Positions 1 through 11,854 are shown, counted from the first letter of the stretch. The stretch is DNA of 64,000 bases from Paenibacillus sp. JNUCC32 (GCF_014863545.1 NZ_CP062260.1:6163501-6227500), one strand, 5' to 3'. The notes: generated from the sequence alone by a model not told the origin. Program-made: numbers and translations.

Positions 1-34
1 ACAGCGGTGTTTTTCGAAAGAGATATTTTCTATA

Positions 35-60
35 GTTTCACCAAATTTCAATTTTGAAAC
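35..60 (+). promoter_or_regulatory. Stem-loop ahead of atpE
   Basis: GTTTCA at 35-40 pairs with TGAAAC at 55-60, and after a CC bulge AAAT (43-46) pairs with ATTT (51-54) around a TTCA loop. It lies just upstream of the atpE ribosome binding site AAGGAGG (68-74). There is no T-run, so it is more likely an intercistronic RNA structure affecting translation or stability than a terminator. The gene before it (expected atpB) lies outside the window. Confidence 0.5.
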
Positions 61-68
61 AATTTTAA

Positions 69-296
<228 letters not shown>

Positions 297-391
297 TAAC
301 AATACAACGGTTTGGCGGGGAGGGCCGATGCCATCCGCGCCTTCGTTTTGTTAGGCACCGCACTTCGTGTTGATGGAAAGGAGTGACCTCA

Positions 392-880
392 ATGACAATT
401 CTTTGGGAAAATATGGTAATCACTATTATCGCGTTTGTTATTCTTTACCTCTTGCTTCAAAAGTTTGCGTTCAGCAAATTGTTCGGCATCATGGAGCAGC
501 GTCGTGAGCTGGTCATGAGCCAGATGAACGAAGCGGCACAGACCCGCCAGCAGGCGACTGCATATGTAGAAGAGCAGAAGAAGGCACTGGAGCAAGCGCG
601 TCAAGATGCTCACGAAATCATCGAGCGTTCCAGACAAACTAGCAACAAACAAGCAGAGCAAATTATGGAACAAGCTAAGGAAGAGGCGATTCGCCTGAAA
701 TCCGAAGCTGTTCGTGATATCGAGAATGAGAAGAAGAAAGCGGTCGAAGAGCTTCGCAGCGAAATCGGCAGCGTTTCCGTGAAGATCGCGACCAAGCTGA
801 TCGAACGTGAAGTCAAGAACGACCAAGCTCAAGAAGAACTGGTGGATCAATACCTTAAAGAGGTAGGAGGCAGACCATGA
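392..880 (+). CDS. atpF: ATP synthase F0 subunit b
   Basis: Peripheral stator stalk subunit linking F0 to F1. One N-terminal membrane helix (about residues 7-25) is followed by a long charged coiled coil rich in Glu, Gln, Lys and Ala, as expected for the b dimer. An in-frame GTG at 383 exists, but ATG 392 lies eight bases after AAAGGAG (377-383), so I use 392 (162 residues). The stop overlaps the atpH start as ATGA, which suggests translational coupling. Confidence 0.95.
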   Translation: MTILWENMVITIIAFVILYLLLQKFAFSKLFGIMEQRRELVMSQMNEAAQTRQQATAYVEEQKKALEQARQDAHEIIERSRQTSNKQAEQIMEQAKEEAIRLKSEAVRDIENEKKKAVEELRSEIGSVSVKIATKLIEREVKNDQAQEELVDQYLKEVGGRP

Positions 881-1422
881 GCCAAAATACGGTAGCAGCC
901 AAGCGGTATGCGCGGGCGCTGTTCGAAGTGGCGGCTCAGCAGCAGAAGGGTCTGGAAGTGGAAGAGGAATTGCGGGCTGTCGTGCATGCCATTGAAGGCG
1001 ATGCCGACATCCAGAAATTCATCGCCACGCCGAATGTTCCCCAGTCCGTGAAGATGAACGTAATCAGCCAGGCGTTGGCAGGGAAGGTATCGCAGCCTGT
1101 ATTGAACACGATCGAATTGCTTCTCGACAGAGGGCGTGCAGAAATGTTCGCAGAACTGCTGAACAGTTATGTGAAGATACAAGGTGCGAGCTTGGGTTTG
1201 GCAGACGCCACTGTGTACTCCACCTACCCGCTTAGCGATCAGGAAAAAGAACAAGTTGCTTCGGAATTCGGACAGTTAGCACATCAGAAGATCCGCGTGA
1301 CCAATGTTGTGGACGAAAGTTTGCTCGGCGGCCTGAAAGTCGTCATTGGCGACAAGCTGTATGACGGAAGCATTGCCGGGAAGCTGGAACGTCTCGAAAA
1401 GTCTTTTAATAGACGAGCATAG
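877..1422 (+). CDS. atpH: ATP synthase F1 subunit delta
   Basis: Delta subunit (OSCP family) that joins the b stalk to the top of the F1 alpha3beta3 head. The length of 181 residues is normal. It begins with the family's KRYARALFEVA-type segment near residues 9-20 and ends with the conserved C-terminal GGLKVVIGDKLYDGSI region. It overlaps atpF by four bases and is followed ten bases later by the translation region of atpA. Confidence 0.95.
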   Translation: MSQNTVAAKRYARALFEVAAQQQKGLEVEEELRAVVHAIEGDADIQKFIATPNVPQSVKMNVISQALAGKVSQPVLNTIELLLDRGRAEMFAELLNSYVKIQGASLGLADATVYSTYPLSDQEKEQVASEFGQLAHQKIRVTNVVDESLLGGLKVVIGDKLYDGSIAGKLERLEKSFNRRA

Positions 1423-1425
1423 TAG

Positions 1426-2955
<1,530 letters not shown>

Positions 2956-3023
2956 GCTCCTCAGGCAAGTAATAGGAGGGGAGCCGGGGTAAGCCCGGCA
3001 TCCTCTTTCATCATATGGAATGT

Positions 3024-3244
3024 AGCTTTGGCTGTGACCAAAGTGGTTATTACAACAGATGTGGCTTTGGTCCTAGCCAAAGCTAAGTCTACCCGTACGA
3101 AGTAATTTTGGCCCCAGCCAAAGCGCGAATTGCTTACGAAGTAACTTTGGCTCCGCCAAAGTTAGGTGATTGCTTACGAAGTTAGCTTTGGCTTCGCCAA
3201 AGCTAGGCTGATGCTTACGAAGTAACTTTGGCTCCGCCAAAGTT
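3024..3244 (+). repeat. Array of six short TTTGG/CCAAA hairpin repeats between atpA and atpG
   Basis: Six hairpins are built on CTTTGG...CCAAAG. Stem pairs are 3026-3031/3038-3043, 3064-3070/3077-3083, 3106-3111/3118-3123, 3143-3151/3155-3163, 3183-3192/3196-3205 and 3224-3232/3236-3244. The last three have perfect 9-10 bp stems with TCC or TTC loops, each preceded by the same spacer TGCTTACGAAGT, at 40-41 base spacing. The stem sequence varies in a compensatory way (AACTTTGGC/GCCAAAGTT versus TAGCTTTGGC/GCCAAAGCTA). The last hairpin ends a few bases before the atpG ribosome binding site. It looks like a dispersed short palindromic element that has multiplied locally. Confidence 0.85.
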
Positions 3245-3260
3245 TTAAGGTGGTGAAAAC

Positions 3261-4121
3261 ATGGCAAGAGGATTACGTGATATTAAGCGGCAGATCAAGA
3301 GTGTTCAGAACACAAGGCAGATCACCAAGGCGATGGAAATGGTTGCTGCTGCCAAGCTGAGAAGAGCTCAAGAGAAGGCGACCTCCGCGCTTCCATACTC
3401 CGAGAAGCTGAAAGAAGTGGTAGGCAGCATCGCTGCTGGAACCAAGGGAATCAGCCATCCGATGCTGGAGAAGCGCGAAGTGAAGAAAACCGGTTATCTG
3501 GTGATCACTTCAGACCGTGGTCTTGCGGGTGCTTCGAACTCCAATATTTTGCGTAAAGTATCGAATTTTATCGCAGAACGCCATCAGTCCAAGGATGAGT
3601 ATTGCCTGTTTGTGATCGGACGTAAAGGACGGGATTATTTCCGCCGTCGTGGACTTCCGGTTGTTGAGGAGCTCACCGATTTATCCGACAGTCCGACCTA
3701 TGCGGATATTAAGACCATCGCTAACGCGGCGGTTCACCAATACGAGCTGGGTCAGATCGATGAGTTATACCTGTGTTATAACCAATTCGTGAATGCCTTG
3801 ACTCAGCTTCAGGAAATCTCAAAGCTTCTGCCGATGGAGAACATTGGCGGCGGGGAGAACCTGACTGGTTATGAGTATGAGCCGTCTCCGGAAGGCGTGC
3901 TGGAGGTTCTGCTTCCGAAATACGCGGAAACGCTGATTTTCAGCGCAATGCTCAATGCGAAGGCAAGTGAGCTTGGAGCGAAGATGACCGCGATGGGAGC
4001 AGCAACGAAGAATGCGAGCAAGTTGATCAACGAGTTGAACCTGACTTACAACCGTGCTCGTCAGGCTGCCATCACGCAGGAAATTTCCGAGATTGTGGGC
4101 GGAGCCAACGCTCAGCAATAA
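3261..4121 (+). CDS. atpG: ATP synthase F1 subunit gamma
   Basis: Central rotor shaft of F1. It has 286 residues, the usual length. The N-terminus [20 protein letters not shown] and the C-terminal helix ending in a [11 protein letters not shown] segment are both gamma signatures; these are the two long helices of the coiled coil that rotates inside alpha3beta3. ATG 3261 follows AAGGTGGTG at a good distance. The gene lies directly behind the hairpin array, which may tune its expression relative to atpA. Confidence 0.96.
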   Translation: MARGLRDIKRQIKSVQNTRQITKAMEMVAAAKLRRAQEKATSALPYSEKLKEVVGSIAAGTKGISHPMLEKREVKKTGYLVITSDRGLAGASNSNILRKVSNFIAERHQSKDEYCLFVIGRKGRDYFRRRGLPVVEELTDLSDSPTYADIKTIANAAVHQYELGQIDELYLCYNQFVNALTQLQEISKLLPMENIGGGENLTGYEYEPSPEGVLEVLLPKYAETLIFSAMLNAKASELGAKMTAMGAATKNASKLINELNLTYNRARQAAITQEISEIVGGANAQQ

Positions 4122-4195
4122 TGCACGTTTGAATTCTTAACTTAGTATTTAACGGATATGCGGCGATGTGATGAACAGCCGCTTTTACGATCATC

Positions 4196-5638
<1,443 letters not shown>

Positions 5639-5737
5639 GCTGACGCTCCGTGATCGGCAGACCGAAACAGTGCTCTCAGTGGGACTGTGAGGTCTGCTGC
5701 GCGAGTTTTCTGCGGAAAACGGTGAGGAGGGATGGAA

Positions 5738-6142
5738 GTGAGCACCATTTTGTTGGAAATCGTAACGCCGGACCGCTTGGTTTACTCGGAGCAGGTGAAC
5801 AGTGTTACGGTGCGTGGGGTCGAGGGAGAGCTGGGCATTTTGCCTGGTCATATTTCCTTCGTTACGCCGCTTCAAATAGCGCCAGTCTTTGTGAAGATCG
5901 GCAACGAGAGAACCCCGTTTGCGGTACAGGGCGGTTTCGTCGAAGTCCGCAAAGATAAGATTGTCATCCTGGCGGAAAGCGCAGAGAGAGCGGGAGAAAT
6001 CGATCTGGAGCGTGCGGAAGCCGCGAAGGAAAGAGCAGAGACTCGCCTGCATGCGAAGGGAAGACAAGATGAAGTTGACCATCGTCGCGCGGAATTGGCT
6101 CTGCAAAGAGCGATGAACCGGATTAAAGTGACGCGGAACTAA
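5738..6142 (+). CDS. atpC: ATP synthase F1 subunit epsilon
   Basis: Rotor subunit bound to gamma that regulates ATP hydrolysis. It has an N-terminal beta-sandwich domain (about residues 1-85) and a C-terminal helical hairpin rich in Arg, Glu and Ala. ATG 5732 is only one base from GGAGG (5726-5730), whereas GTG 5738 has a seven-base spacing and gives the family start MSTILLEIVTPDR, so GTG 5738 (134 residues) is preferred. Last gene of the operon. Confidence 0.95.
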   Translation: MSTILLEIVTPDRLVYSEQVNSVTVRGVEGELGILPGHISFVTPLQIAPVFVKIGNERTPFAVQGGFVEVRKDKIVILAESAERAGEIDLERAEAAKERAETRLHAKGRQDEVDHRRAELALQRAMNRIKVTRN

Positions 6143-6147
6143 CAATA

Positions 6148-6184
6148 CAGCTTGGCTGCAATCTTGCAGCCAAGCTGTTTTTTG
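6148..6184 (+). terminator. Terminator of the atp operon
   Basis: A perfect 13 bp stem, CAGCTTGGCTGCA (6148-6160) with its complement (6165-6177), four-base loop, then TTTTTT. A textbook intrinsic terminator six bases after the atpC stop. Confidence 0.95.
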
Positions 6185-6805
6185 TTTACAGCATGGATAG
6201 GATTTCAGAGAAGCTGAATCCTGTTGCTCTGAATCGCAAGGAAAATTTCGATAAGCGGGGAAACCGCCGGCTGTTTTCTAGGAATCGCGTCGATTATAGT
6301 TAATTTTTTCATCGTTTAAAGGGTCAGAAGAGTAGGATGAATTTGCTAAAGCAGCTCTCTAACAGTGTCATATGAGGCTCTTGGAGCCTGCGATTCTATG
6401 AAATGTTGGATATCCCAAGTATCTAAGCCTTGCTTTTATAGAGTCGCAGCACAACATATAGCGTCTAAGAGAGAAAGGTCATTCCAAGAATTAACCATGC
6501 TGGAAGCTTTACCGGCCGCTAAGTTAGGGACCGGTAATTTTTTGTAATATAATAAGTATAAATAGGAGCATGGGGAATGAAACTATATCCATTCCTGGTG
6601 CTTCATTGGTTCATGATTGCGATAAGAACAGCATTTTGGACTTCGGCTAATGGCGCGTTCCTGATCGTTTTTGGGCAATGTCGATAAATTTTATTATTTC
6701 CGAGGAAATGTCGTATAGAAAGTGCTGGATTCTTAGGCTCCAGCCAAGTATTATAGAAGAGTCGGTCCTGAATGGGGCTGACAAATTCACGAAGGAGGAG
6801 GGAGT
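6185..6805 (+). other. Gene-free interval with RNA-like dyads
   Basis: No convincing gene. Between 6376 and 6448 there are nested dyads: GGCTC/GAGCC (6376-6380/6384-6388), TGCGATTCTAT/ATAGAGTCGCA (6389-6399/6438-6448, one G-U), and TTGG/CCAA (6406-6409/6415-6418) inside it. A TTACCGG/CCGGTAA stem (6509-6515/6531-6537) followed by TTTTTT looks like a weak terminator. A TATAAT at 6548-6553 could belong to a promoter for the next gene, but no good -35 was seen. This could be a small structured RNA ending near 6545; nothing identifies its family. Confidence 0.4.
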
Positions 6806-7060
6806 ATGAATCAGGATGTATCCAATTCAATCGGTGCCGTCGGTGTTAGCGGATTGATATCGATTGTTGTTTCACTGGTCTGTATCGCACTGGCTTGGTG
6901 GGCATTACAACAAGTAAAGCTGGATTTGGTTGTCCGTCATCCGAAAGGGCCGCAGGGAAAGCTGCTGCATTTGCTGCTGGCGGTGGTGCTTGGACGATTC
7001 GTTGCTGAATTCCTAATTGACTATATTACATGGAGTCAAATGATCCGATATATGTTTTAA
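6806..7060 (+). CDS. ywzB: DUF1146 family membrane protein (YwzB-like)
   Basis: An 84-residue protein with two hydrophobic helices (about residues 13-34 and 51-68) separated by a short polar stretch, ending in WSQMIRYMF. Size, topology and place between atpC and murA match the DUF1146/YwzB family of Bacilli, whose function is not known. ATG follows GAAGGAGGAGGG (6792-6803). In B. subtilis a ywmB gene stands between this gene and murA; here no such frame is visible. Confidence 0.8.
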   Translation: MNQDVSNSIGAVGVSGLISIVVSLVCIALAWWALQQVKLDLVVRHPKGPQGKLLHLLLAVVLGRFVAEFLIDYITWSQMIRYMF

Positions 7061-7555
7061 ACGCGAAAGACGGGCGTGGTACATAACGTGTTGGAGCAGC
7101 TTGTTTTAAAGACATGAGTTGTAGGATGGTTATGTGTTCGGCAATCTTTTTACGTGTCTGTTTTAATTGCGGTATGAATGGTTATATCTCTGTTAGGTTG
7201 CTTCAGAAGAAGATGTCGAATAAACGCATTTTATTATGTTAACACTTAAATCAAGAAACTGATCGGGCGGACGCTATGACTTCCGGACTATAATGTTCAC
7301 CCGGTAATTGTTGCGCATTGACAAGTGCTGGTCGGTCATGGTACCTTTCGTAGGTCCATACTGCGGATAACAGATGCTTCATAAGGTGGCATCATGGATT
7401 GTTCAATTCCTGATGTAGACACCGTATCAGATGTCATAAATAGTTCAAAAATCGCTTGTTTAGCGGAAAACACTAATGTTAAGATGAAAGTTAGGGAATT
7501 AGCAACACCTAATTACTAACACACGCAATCAGGAAAATTATGGACGCGGAGGGAA
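7061..7555 (+). other. Gene-free interval before murA
   Basis: About 500 bases with no supported gene on either strand. The only candidate signal is a weak promoter for murA: TTGTTT (7456-7461), 18-base spacer, TAAGAT (7480-7485). B. subtilis has ywmB at this position, so this could be where such a gene was lost, but I could not recognise remnants. Confidence 0.35.
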
Positions 7556-7561
7556 ACCATG

Positions 7562-8908
7562 ATGAGCAAATTTATCGTCCGCGGTGGCAAAAGACTGACC
7601 GGAAGCGTCAAAGTCAGCGGAGCAAAAAATTCAGTTCTTCCGATCATCGCTGCCTCTCTACTAGGGGAAGTTGGGGAAAGTGTTATTATTGACGCGCCTC
7701 CTCTTGACGATGTAATTACAATCAGCAAAGTATTGGAGTCGCTTGGTGCGGGCATTACATATCAGGATGAAGTGATACGTGTGAATGCAGAGCACATAAC
7801 GACATGTGAAGCGCCTTATGAATGGGTGCGGAAGATGCGGGCGTCTTTTCTGGTCATGGGACCTTTATTGGCACGTTGTGGACGAACCCGGATTTCGCTT
7901 CCCGGGGGATGTGCTATCGGCACAAGACCCATCGATCAGCATCTAAAAGGATTTGAAGCTCTCGGGGCGGAAATCAGCCTCGGACAAGGATATATTGAAG
8001 CTAAGAGCAATGGCAGATTGCGCGGGGCAAAGGTCTATTTGGACGTTGCGAGCGTAGGTGCTACTGAAAATATTATGATGGCTGCCACATTGGCTGAAGG
8101 GACAACGGTTATCGAAAATGCGGCGAAAGAGCCGGAAATTGTCGATTTAGCGAATTACCTGAATGCGATGGGAGCCAAAGTTCGCGGTGCGGGCACGGGC
8201 GTGATCCGCATCGAAGGCGTTGAGAAGATGCATGGCGTGAAGCATAACGTGATTCCTGACCGGATCGAAGCAGGCACCTTTATGGCTGCCGCTGCGATTA
8301 CCGGCGGGGACGTATACGTGGAAGGAGCCATTGCCGATCATCTCGGCCCTGTCATCTCCAAGATGGAGGAGATGGGGATCACCGTCGAGCCGGACGAGAA
8401 CGGGATTCGCGTCATCGCTGACAAGCCGTTAAAGTCGGTGGATGTGAAAACCTTGCCTTACCCTGGATTCCCAACCGACATGCAATCGCAGATGATGGCG
8501 CTCTTGCTGGTGTCGGAAGGTACAAGTGTCGTAACCGAAACCGTATTTGAGAACCGCTTTATGCACGTGGACGAATTCCAATTGATGAATGCGGAGATCA
8601 AGGTGGAGGGACGTTCCGCCATCGTGACCGGCGGCGCGAAGCTGAAAGGAGCCAAAGTAACGGCAACGGATCTGCGTGCAGGGGCCGCCTTGATTTTAGC
8701 CGGTCTTGTCTCTGAGGGGACTACCGAAGTTGGCGGCGTTCAGCATATTGATCGCGGTTATGTTCATTTGGCGGAGAAGCTGTCCGGACTTGGCGCGGAT
8801 ATCTGGCGTATTTCGACGGAGGAACCGAGCACGGAGAAGGTTTCGAAGAAAGCGGCAACTGAAGCAGAGGACGCCAAACATTTTAAAGTGCAGCCAACCT
8901 GGGTATAA
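7562..8908 (+). CDS. murA: UDP-N-acetylglucosamine 1-carboxyvinyltransferase MurA
   Basis: First committed step of peptidoglycan synthesis: transfers enolpyruvate from PEP to UDP-GlcNAc in the cytoplasm. The N-terminus carries the substrate-binding [14 protein letters not shown] pattern, and the active-site loop [11 protein letters not shown] places the catalytic, fosfomycin-target cysteine at residue 117. Two ATGs stand in tandem (7559, 7562); the second is eight bases from GGAGGG (7548-7553). The C-terminus has about 25 charged residues after the core. The position upstream of spoIID matches murAA of B. subtilis. Confidence 0.97.
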   Translation: MSKFIVRGGKRLTGSVKVSGAKNSVLPIIAASLLGEVGESVIIDAPPLDDVITISKVLESLGAGITYQDEVIRVNAEHITTCEAPYEWVRKMRASFLVMGPLLARCGRTRISLPGGCAIGTRPIDQHLKGFEALGAEISLGQGYIEAKSNGRLRGAKVYLDVASVGATENIMMAATLAEGTTVIENAAKEPEIVDLANYLNAMGAKVRGAGTGVIRIEGVEKMHGVKHNVIPDRIEAGTFMAAAAITGGDVYVEGAIADHLGPVISKMEEMGITVEPDENGIRVIADKPLKSVDVKTLPYPGFPTDMQSQMMALLLVSEGTSVVTETVFENRFMHVDEFQLMNAEIKVEGRSAIVTGGAKLKGAKVTATDLRAGAALILAGLVSEGTTEVGGVQHIDRGYVHLAEKLSGLGADIWRISTEEPSTEKVSKKAATEAEDAKHFKVQPTWV

Positions 8909-8953
8909 CCGGGAGGCTGGATCTGTTCATTCAGAATAGATGCAATAAGTCAT

Positions 8954-8996
8954 AGAAGGGGCTTTGCCGATGGAGGCAAGGCCTCTTCTTTTTTTG
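8954..8996 (+). terminator. Terminator of murA
   Basis: A 15 bp stem (8954-8968 with 8975-8989, two G-U pairs), six-base loop, then a run of seven T. Strong intrinsic terminator. Confidence 0.93.
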
Positions 8997-9229
8997 GGTA
9001 TGCCATCATCATTGCAGGTACTCCTCCTCCTCTTATGTTGGGATTCCGGATGAATAGGAGACTCTTTGCTAGCTTGCTTGTAGTCAGCCGCAGCGTTTCT
9101 TCATCCATATACTTTTCCCGTCTCTTAGAATAGTTCTATCAAATGCCCGTATCTCATAAGTATAAGTAGAGCGTGATGGAGCATGAACGAGAGCCTATAC
9201 CAGGGGAAAAGGCACAGGAGGGAAACGCA
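8997..9229 (+). other. Intergenic region before spoIID
   Basis: No gene. A sigma-E promoter would be expected for spoIID. The nearest candidate is GAATAGTT (9127-9134), 13 bases, CGTATCTC (9148-9155), which fits the -10 poorly. In-frame GTG/ATG codons at 9173-9178 exist, but the good ribosome binding site AGGAGGG (9216-9222) points to ATG 9230. Confidence 0.3.
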
Positions 9230-10804
9230 ATGAAAGATTCGAAGGTTCGTGTGAATGTGAGCACCGCAGGGAACAAACGAGCGGTCGATTCAAAAGACGT
9301 TCGGAAAGAAGGAAGTGCTGAGTCGTATCAGGTGCCGTCCGAAGGATCGGCGGCTCCCGTGTTGAAGTGGAAATTTCCTGAGGGGCTTGAGAAGAAAGGC
9401 GGGCTGACAGAAGAACAAAGCCGTCGTTCGATACCGGATACAGAGGATATGGAGGAAGGGCCGCGCGGGCACCGCGGCCCGAGGAGCAGGCCGGACGCCT
9501 TCGGCGAGTCCGGCCATGGCCCGCGGGCGGCACAGACGCCGCCGCCCGAACGCCCTGCCGGCGCGCCTGCGTATGGCGCCGGGCCAGACCCCGGCGGGCC
9601 GGCGGCCATGCCGCAGGGCCCGCACTCCGCGGCCGAGCCGCAGCGCTTCGCGCAAGCGGCGCCGGGCCGCGTGCCGCGCGGCGGCCGCACGTTCCGTGTG
9701 CGGCCTGCGCGCTGGGGGCGCCGCGGCTTTGCCGCGCGGCGCCCGGCCGCCGGGAAGCGGCGGGTGCGGGTGCACCCCGCCGTCTGGGCGGTGGCCGGGC
9801 TGCTGGCCTTGGCGCTGGCGCTGCCTCTGCTGGTGGTTGCCCCCGGCAACAACGCACCAGAGCCGCTGCCGCCCGGGCCGGCCCCGCTGCCTTCCGCCGA
9901 GCCGCAGGCGGCGGAAGAGCCCACGGTATCCGTCTATGTAACCAAGACGGATACCGTGGAGGAGCTGCCGCTGGAACAATACCTCGTCGGCGTCCTGGCC
10001 GCCGAGATGCCGGCGGAGTTCCAGCTGGAGGCGCTCAAGGCCCAGGCCATCGCGGCACGAACCTATATCGTGCAGCGGCTGGCGTCCGGCGACCGCAGCG
10101 GCGTGCCGGACGGCAAGGCCCTGGTGACCGACACGGTCAGTCACCAGGCTTATATTGCCCAAGACGAGCTGACGAAGGAATGGCGTCGGCTGGGGAAGGA
10201 AGCCGAGCTGGCGAAGCTGCGGCAGGCCGTTAAGGAAACGGCGGGTGTGGTGATGACGTATGAAGGTAAGCCGATTACGGCTTCTTTTTTCTCCACCAGC
10301 AACGGGTATACCGAAAATTCAGAGGATTATTGGAAGAACGAGATTCCCTACCTGCGCAGCGTGGAGAGTCCATGGGATAAAAAGATTTCGCCCAAATACA
10401 AGACAACGGTCACGATGCCAAGGTCGGAGTTTATCGGGAAGCTTGGACTGGCGGATGGAGCCGTACCGGTATCGGCAGGCGGGGAAGGGGGTTCTTCTTT
10501 TTTGAAAGTGCTCTCGTATACGCAAGGCCATCGCATTGAGAGCGTACGGGTCGGCGGCAAAAAGTTCACCGGTCGCGAGGTGAGAGAGAAGCTGGGGCTC
10601 CGGTCCAGCCAATTCACCCTTCATATGAAAGACGGAGAGATTGAGATTACGACCTACGGCAACGGCCACGGAGTCGGCATGAGCCAGTACGGAGCAGAGG
10701 GCATGGCCCGCGAGGGATATGAAGCGAAAGCGATCCTGGAGCACTATTATACGAATATTTCTTTTGACAAAACTTCAAATCTTCTCTCTTTAGTTGCCCC
10801 TTGA
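9230..10804 (+). CDS. spoIID: Stage II sporulation protein SpoIID with long GC-rich N-terminal extension
   Basis: Peptidoglycan lytic transglycosylase of the engulfment machinery (with SpoIIM and SpoIIP), acting at the mother-cell/forespore septum. The catalytic domain runs from about residue 240 to the end, with the likely catalytic Glu259 in AAEMP, and ends with NGHGVGMSQYGAEGM. A membrane helix lies at about 185-205. Before it are about 110 residues rich in Pro, Gly, Ala and Arg encoded by extremely GC-rich DNA (about 9450-9930), making the protein 524 residues, well above the roughly 340 of B. subtilis SpoIID. ATG 9230 is chosen on its ribosome binding site. Confidence 0.93.
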   Translation: MKDSKVRVNVSTAGNKRAVDSKDVRKEGSAESYQVPSEGSAAPVLKWKFPEGLEKKGGLTEEQSRRSIPDTEDMEEGPRGHRGPRSRPDAFGESGHGPRAAQTPPPERPAGAPAYGAGPDPGGPAAMPQGPHSAAEPQRFAQAAPGRVPRGGRTFRVRPARWGRRGFAARRPAAGKRRVRVHPAVWAVAGLLALALALPLLVVAPGNNAPEPLPPGPAPLPSAEPQAAEEPTVSVYVTKTDTVEELPLEQYLVGVLAAEMPAEFQLEALKAQAIAARTYIVQRLASGDRSGVPDGKALVTDTVSHQAYIAQDELTKEWRRLGKEAELAKLRQAVKETAGVVMTYEGKPITASFFSTSNGYTENSEDYWKNEIPYLRSVESPWDKKISPKYKTTVTMPRSEFIGKLGLADGAVPVSAGGEGGSSFLKVLSYTQGHRIESVRVGGKKFTGREVREKLGLRSSQFTLHMKDGEIEITTYGNGHGVGMSQYGAEGMAREGYEAKAILEHYYTNISFDKTSNLLSLVAP

Positions 10805-10867
10805 TTCACTCCGTGATCAAAAGACGACTTTTGGAACAACCTCTCAAAAAAATAATAGTGAGATAAC

Positions 10868-10895
10868 GTATAAAAGAGTTGACCCCGGTAACAAT
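10868..10895 (+). promoter_or_regulatory. Candidate sigma-F promoter of spoIIQ
   Basis: GTATA (10868-10872), 14-base spacer, GGTAACAAT (10887-10895) fits the forespore sigma-F/G consensus (GYWTA ... GGNRANANT). spoIIQ is a sigma-F gene in B. subtilis. Caveat: the start point would fall near 10902, leaving a leader of only about 14 bases that just includes the ribosome binding site GAGGTG. Confidence 0.5.
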
Positions 10896-10915
10896 GGTTA
10901 CTGAGGTGATTGCAA

Positions 10916-11656
10916 ATGAATGAACAGAACAAAAATAGTAAACCCCACGAAGAAACTCCTAAAACTGTGCAAGGAGATTCGGCGGTAACGTCATCTTCGT
11001 GGAAGAAAGCATTATCCAAACGGTGGGTGTTCCCGGCAGCATACTTAGCAGCAGCGGCAATTATACTAACCCTCGTGTGGGTCTACCAGGACGCCAGCCA
11101 AAAGACGCTGAACCCACAAGAGGAAGCAACAACCGTATCGGAATCGGTTCAAGGCTCGGAGAAGCCTGCTGCAACCGAAGGCAATGACGGAGAGGCTGTA
11201 GAAGTGACGGCTAATGCGCAAGCGATGATCTGGCCGGTAGCGGACGACGTGGCGGTGAGCATCGTCAAACCTTACTTTGACGAGACGAATCCGGAGACCC
11301 ATCAAGAGGCAATGGTGCAATATAACGACACCTTCACGCCGAATCTGGGAATCGACTTGGCTGCCGCCGATGACACGATGTTCGAAGTTAGAGCCGCGCT
11401 TACGGGTAAAGTGACCCGGGTCGAGAATCATCCGGTCAATGGCAACGTCGTGGAGATTACCTCCGGCGATACGAAAACCGTGTACCAAAGCTTGAACGAA
11501 GTGAAAGTGAAGGAAGGCGCTGAAGTGAAGCAGGGCGATTCCATCGCGACGGCCGGACGCAGCGAGCTTGAGAAGGATCTCGGCAACCACGTGCACTTTG
11601 AAGTGTATGAGGGCGGGAAACTGGTCAACCCTGTGAGCGTGCTTCCGCAAAAATAA
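10916..11656 (+). CDS. spoIIQ: Forespore engulfment protein SpoIIQ (LytM/M23 domain)
   Basis: Forespore membrane protein that pairs with mother-cell SpoIIIAH to form the channel between the two cells. It has a short cytoplasmic tail, a membrane helix at about 37-57, an acidic linker, then a LytM domain. Of the zinc ligands, Asp147 (LGID) and the H225-x-H227 pair are present, but the first ligand position, normally His before xGID, is Asn143. The site is therefore incomplete and the domain probably non-catalytic, as reported for B. subtilis SpoIIQ, which also lacks this His. TTG 10910 is in frame; ATG 10916 is seven bases from GAGGTG. 246 residues. Confidence 0.93.
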   Translation: MNEQNKNSKPHEETPKTVQGDSAVTSSSWKKALSKRWVFPAAYLAAAAIILTLVWVYQDASQKTLNPQEEATTVSESVQGSEKPAATEGNDGEAVEVTANAQAMIWPVADDVAVSIVKPYFDETNPETHQEAMVQYNDTFTPNLGIDLAAADDTMFEVRAALTGKVTRVENHPVNGNVVEITSGDTKTVYQSLNEVKVKEGAEVKQGDSIATAGRSELEKDLGNHVHFEVYEGGKLVNPVSVLPQK

Positions 11657-11696
11657 TTTCATTTCTTCGTCATATGCGCCCACCGCGCACTTGAAG

Positions 11697-11727
11697 AGGC
11701 AGGATCTTGGGATCCTGTCTTTTTTTT
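11697..11727 (+). terminator. Terminator of spoIIQ
   Basis: A 10 bp stem AGGCAGGATC (11697-11706) with GATCCTGTCT (11711-11720, one G-U), loop TTGG, then about eight T. It lies 40 bases after the spoIIQ stop. Confidence 0.92.
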
Positions 11728-11854
11728 GCTGCGGGTTCGGATGGCAAGTCCAACCCTTGCTGCGCCTTGTTTTATGGAGTTGTTCTGCTTGTCCGCGATC
11801 GGCATGTCCAGAAAATAAATGGGTCCAAGTAAGCTTGTCAGCACTTGAAACCGC

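Noticed and set aside
3131..3244. Impression of a CRISPR array in the atpA-atpG gap
   Set aside because: Repeats are palindromic hairpins with near-identical short spacers; spacers are not unique and no cas genes are near.
6365..6547. 60-residue frame after the atp operon
   Set aside because: No ribosome binding site, no recognisable sequence, and it lies over strong RNA dyads.
9127..9155. Sigma-E promoter for spoIID
   Set aside because: The -10 match (CGTATCTC) is poor; kept only as a weak note in the interval entry.
9290..10162. Long antisense frames across spoIID
   Set aside because: High GC content removes stop codons in all frames; products are Arg/Ala-rich with no domain.
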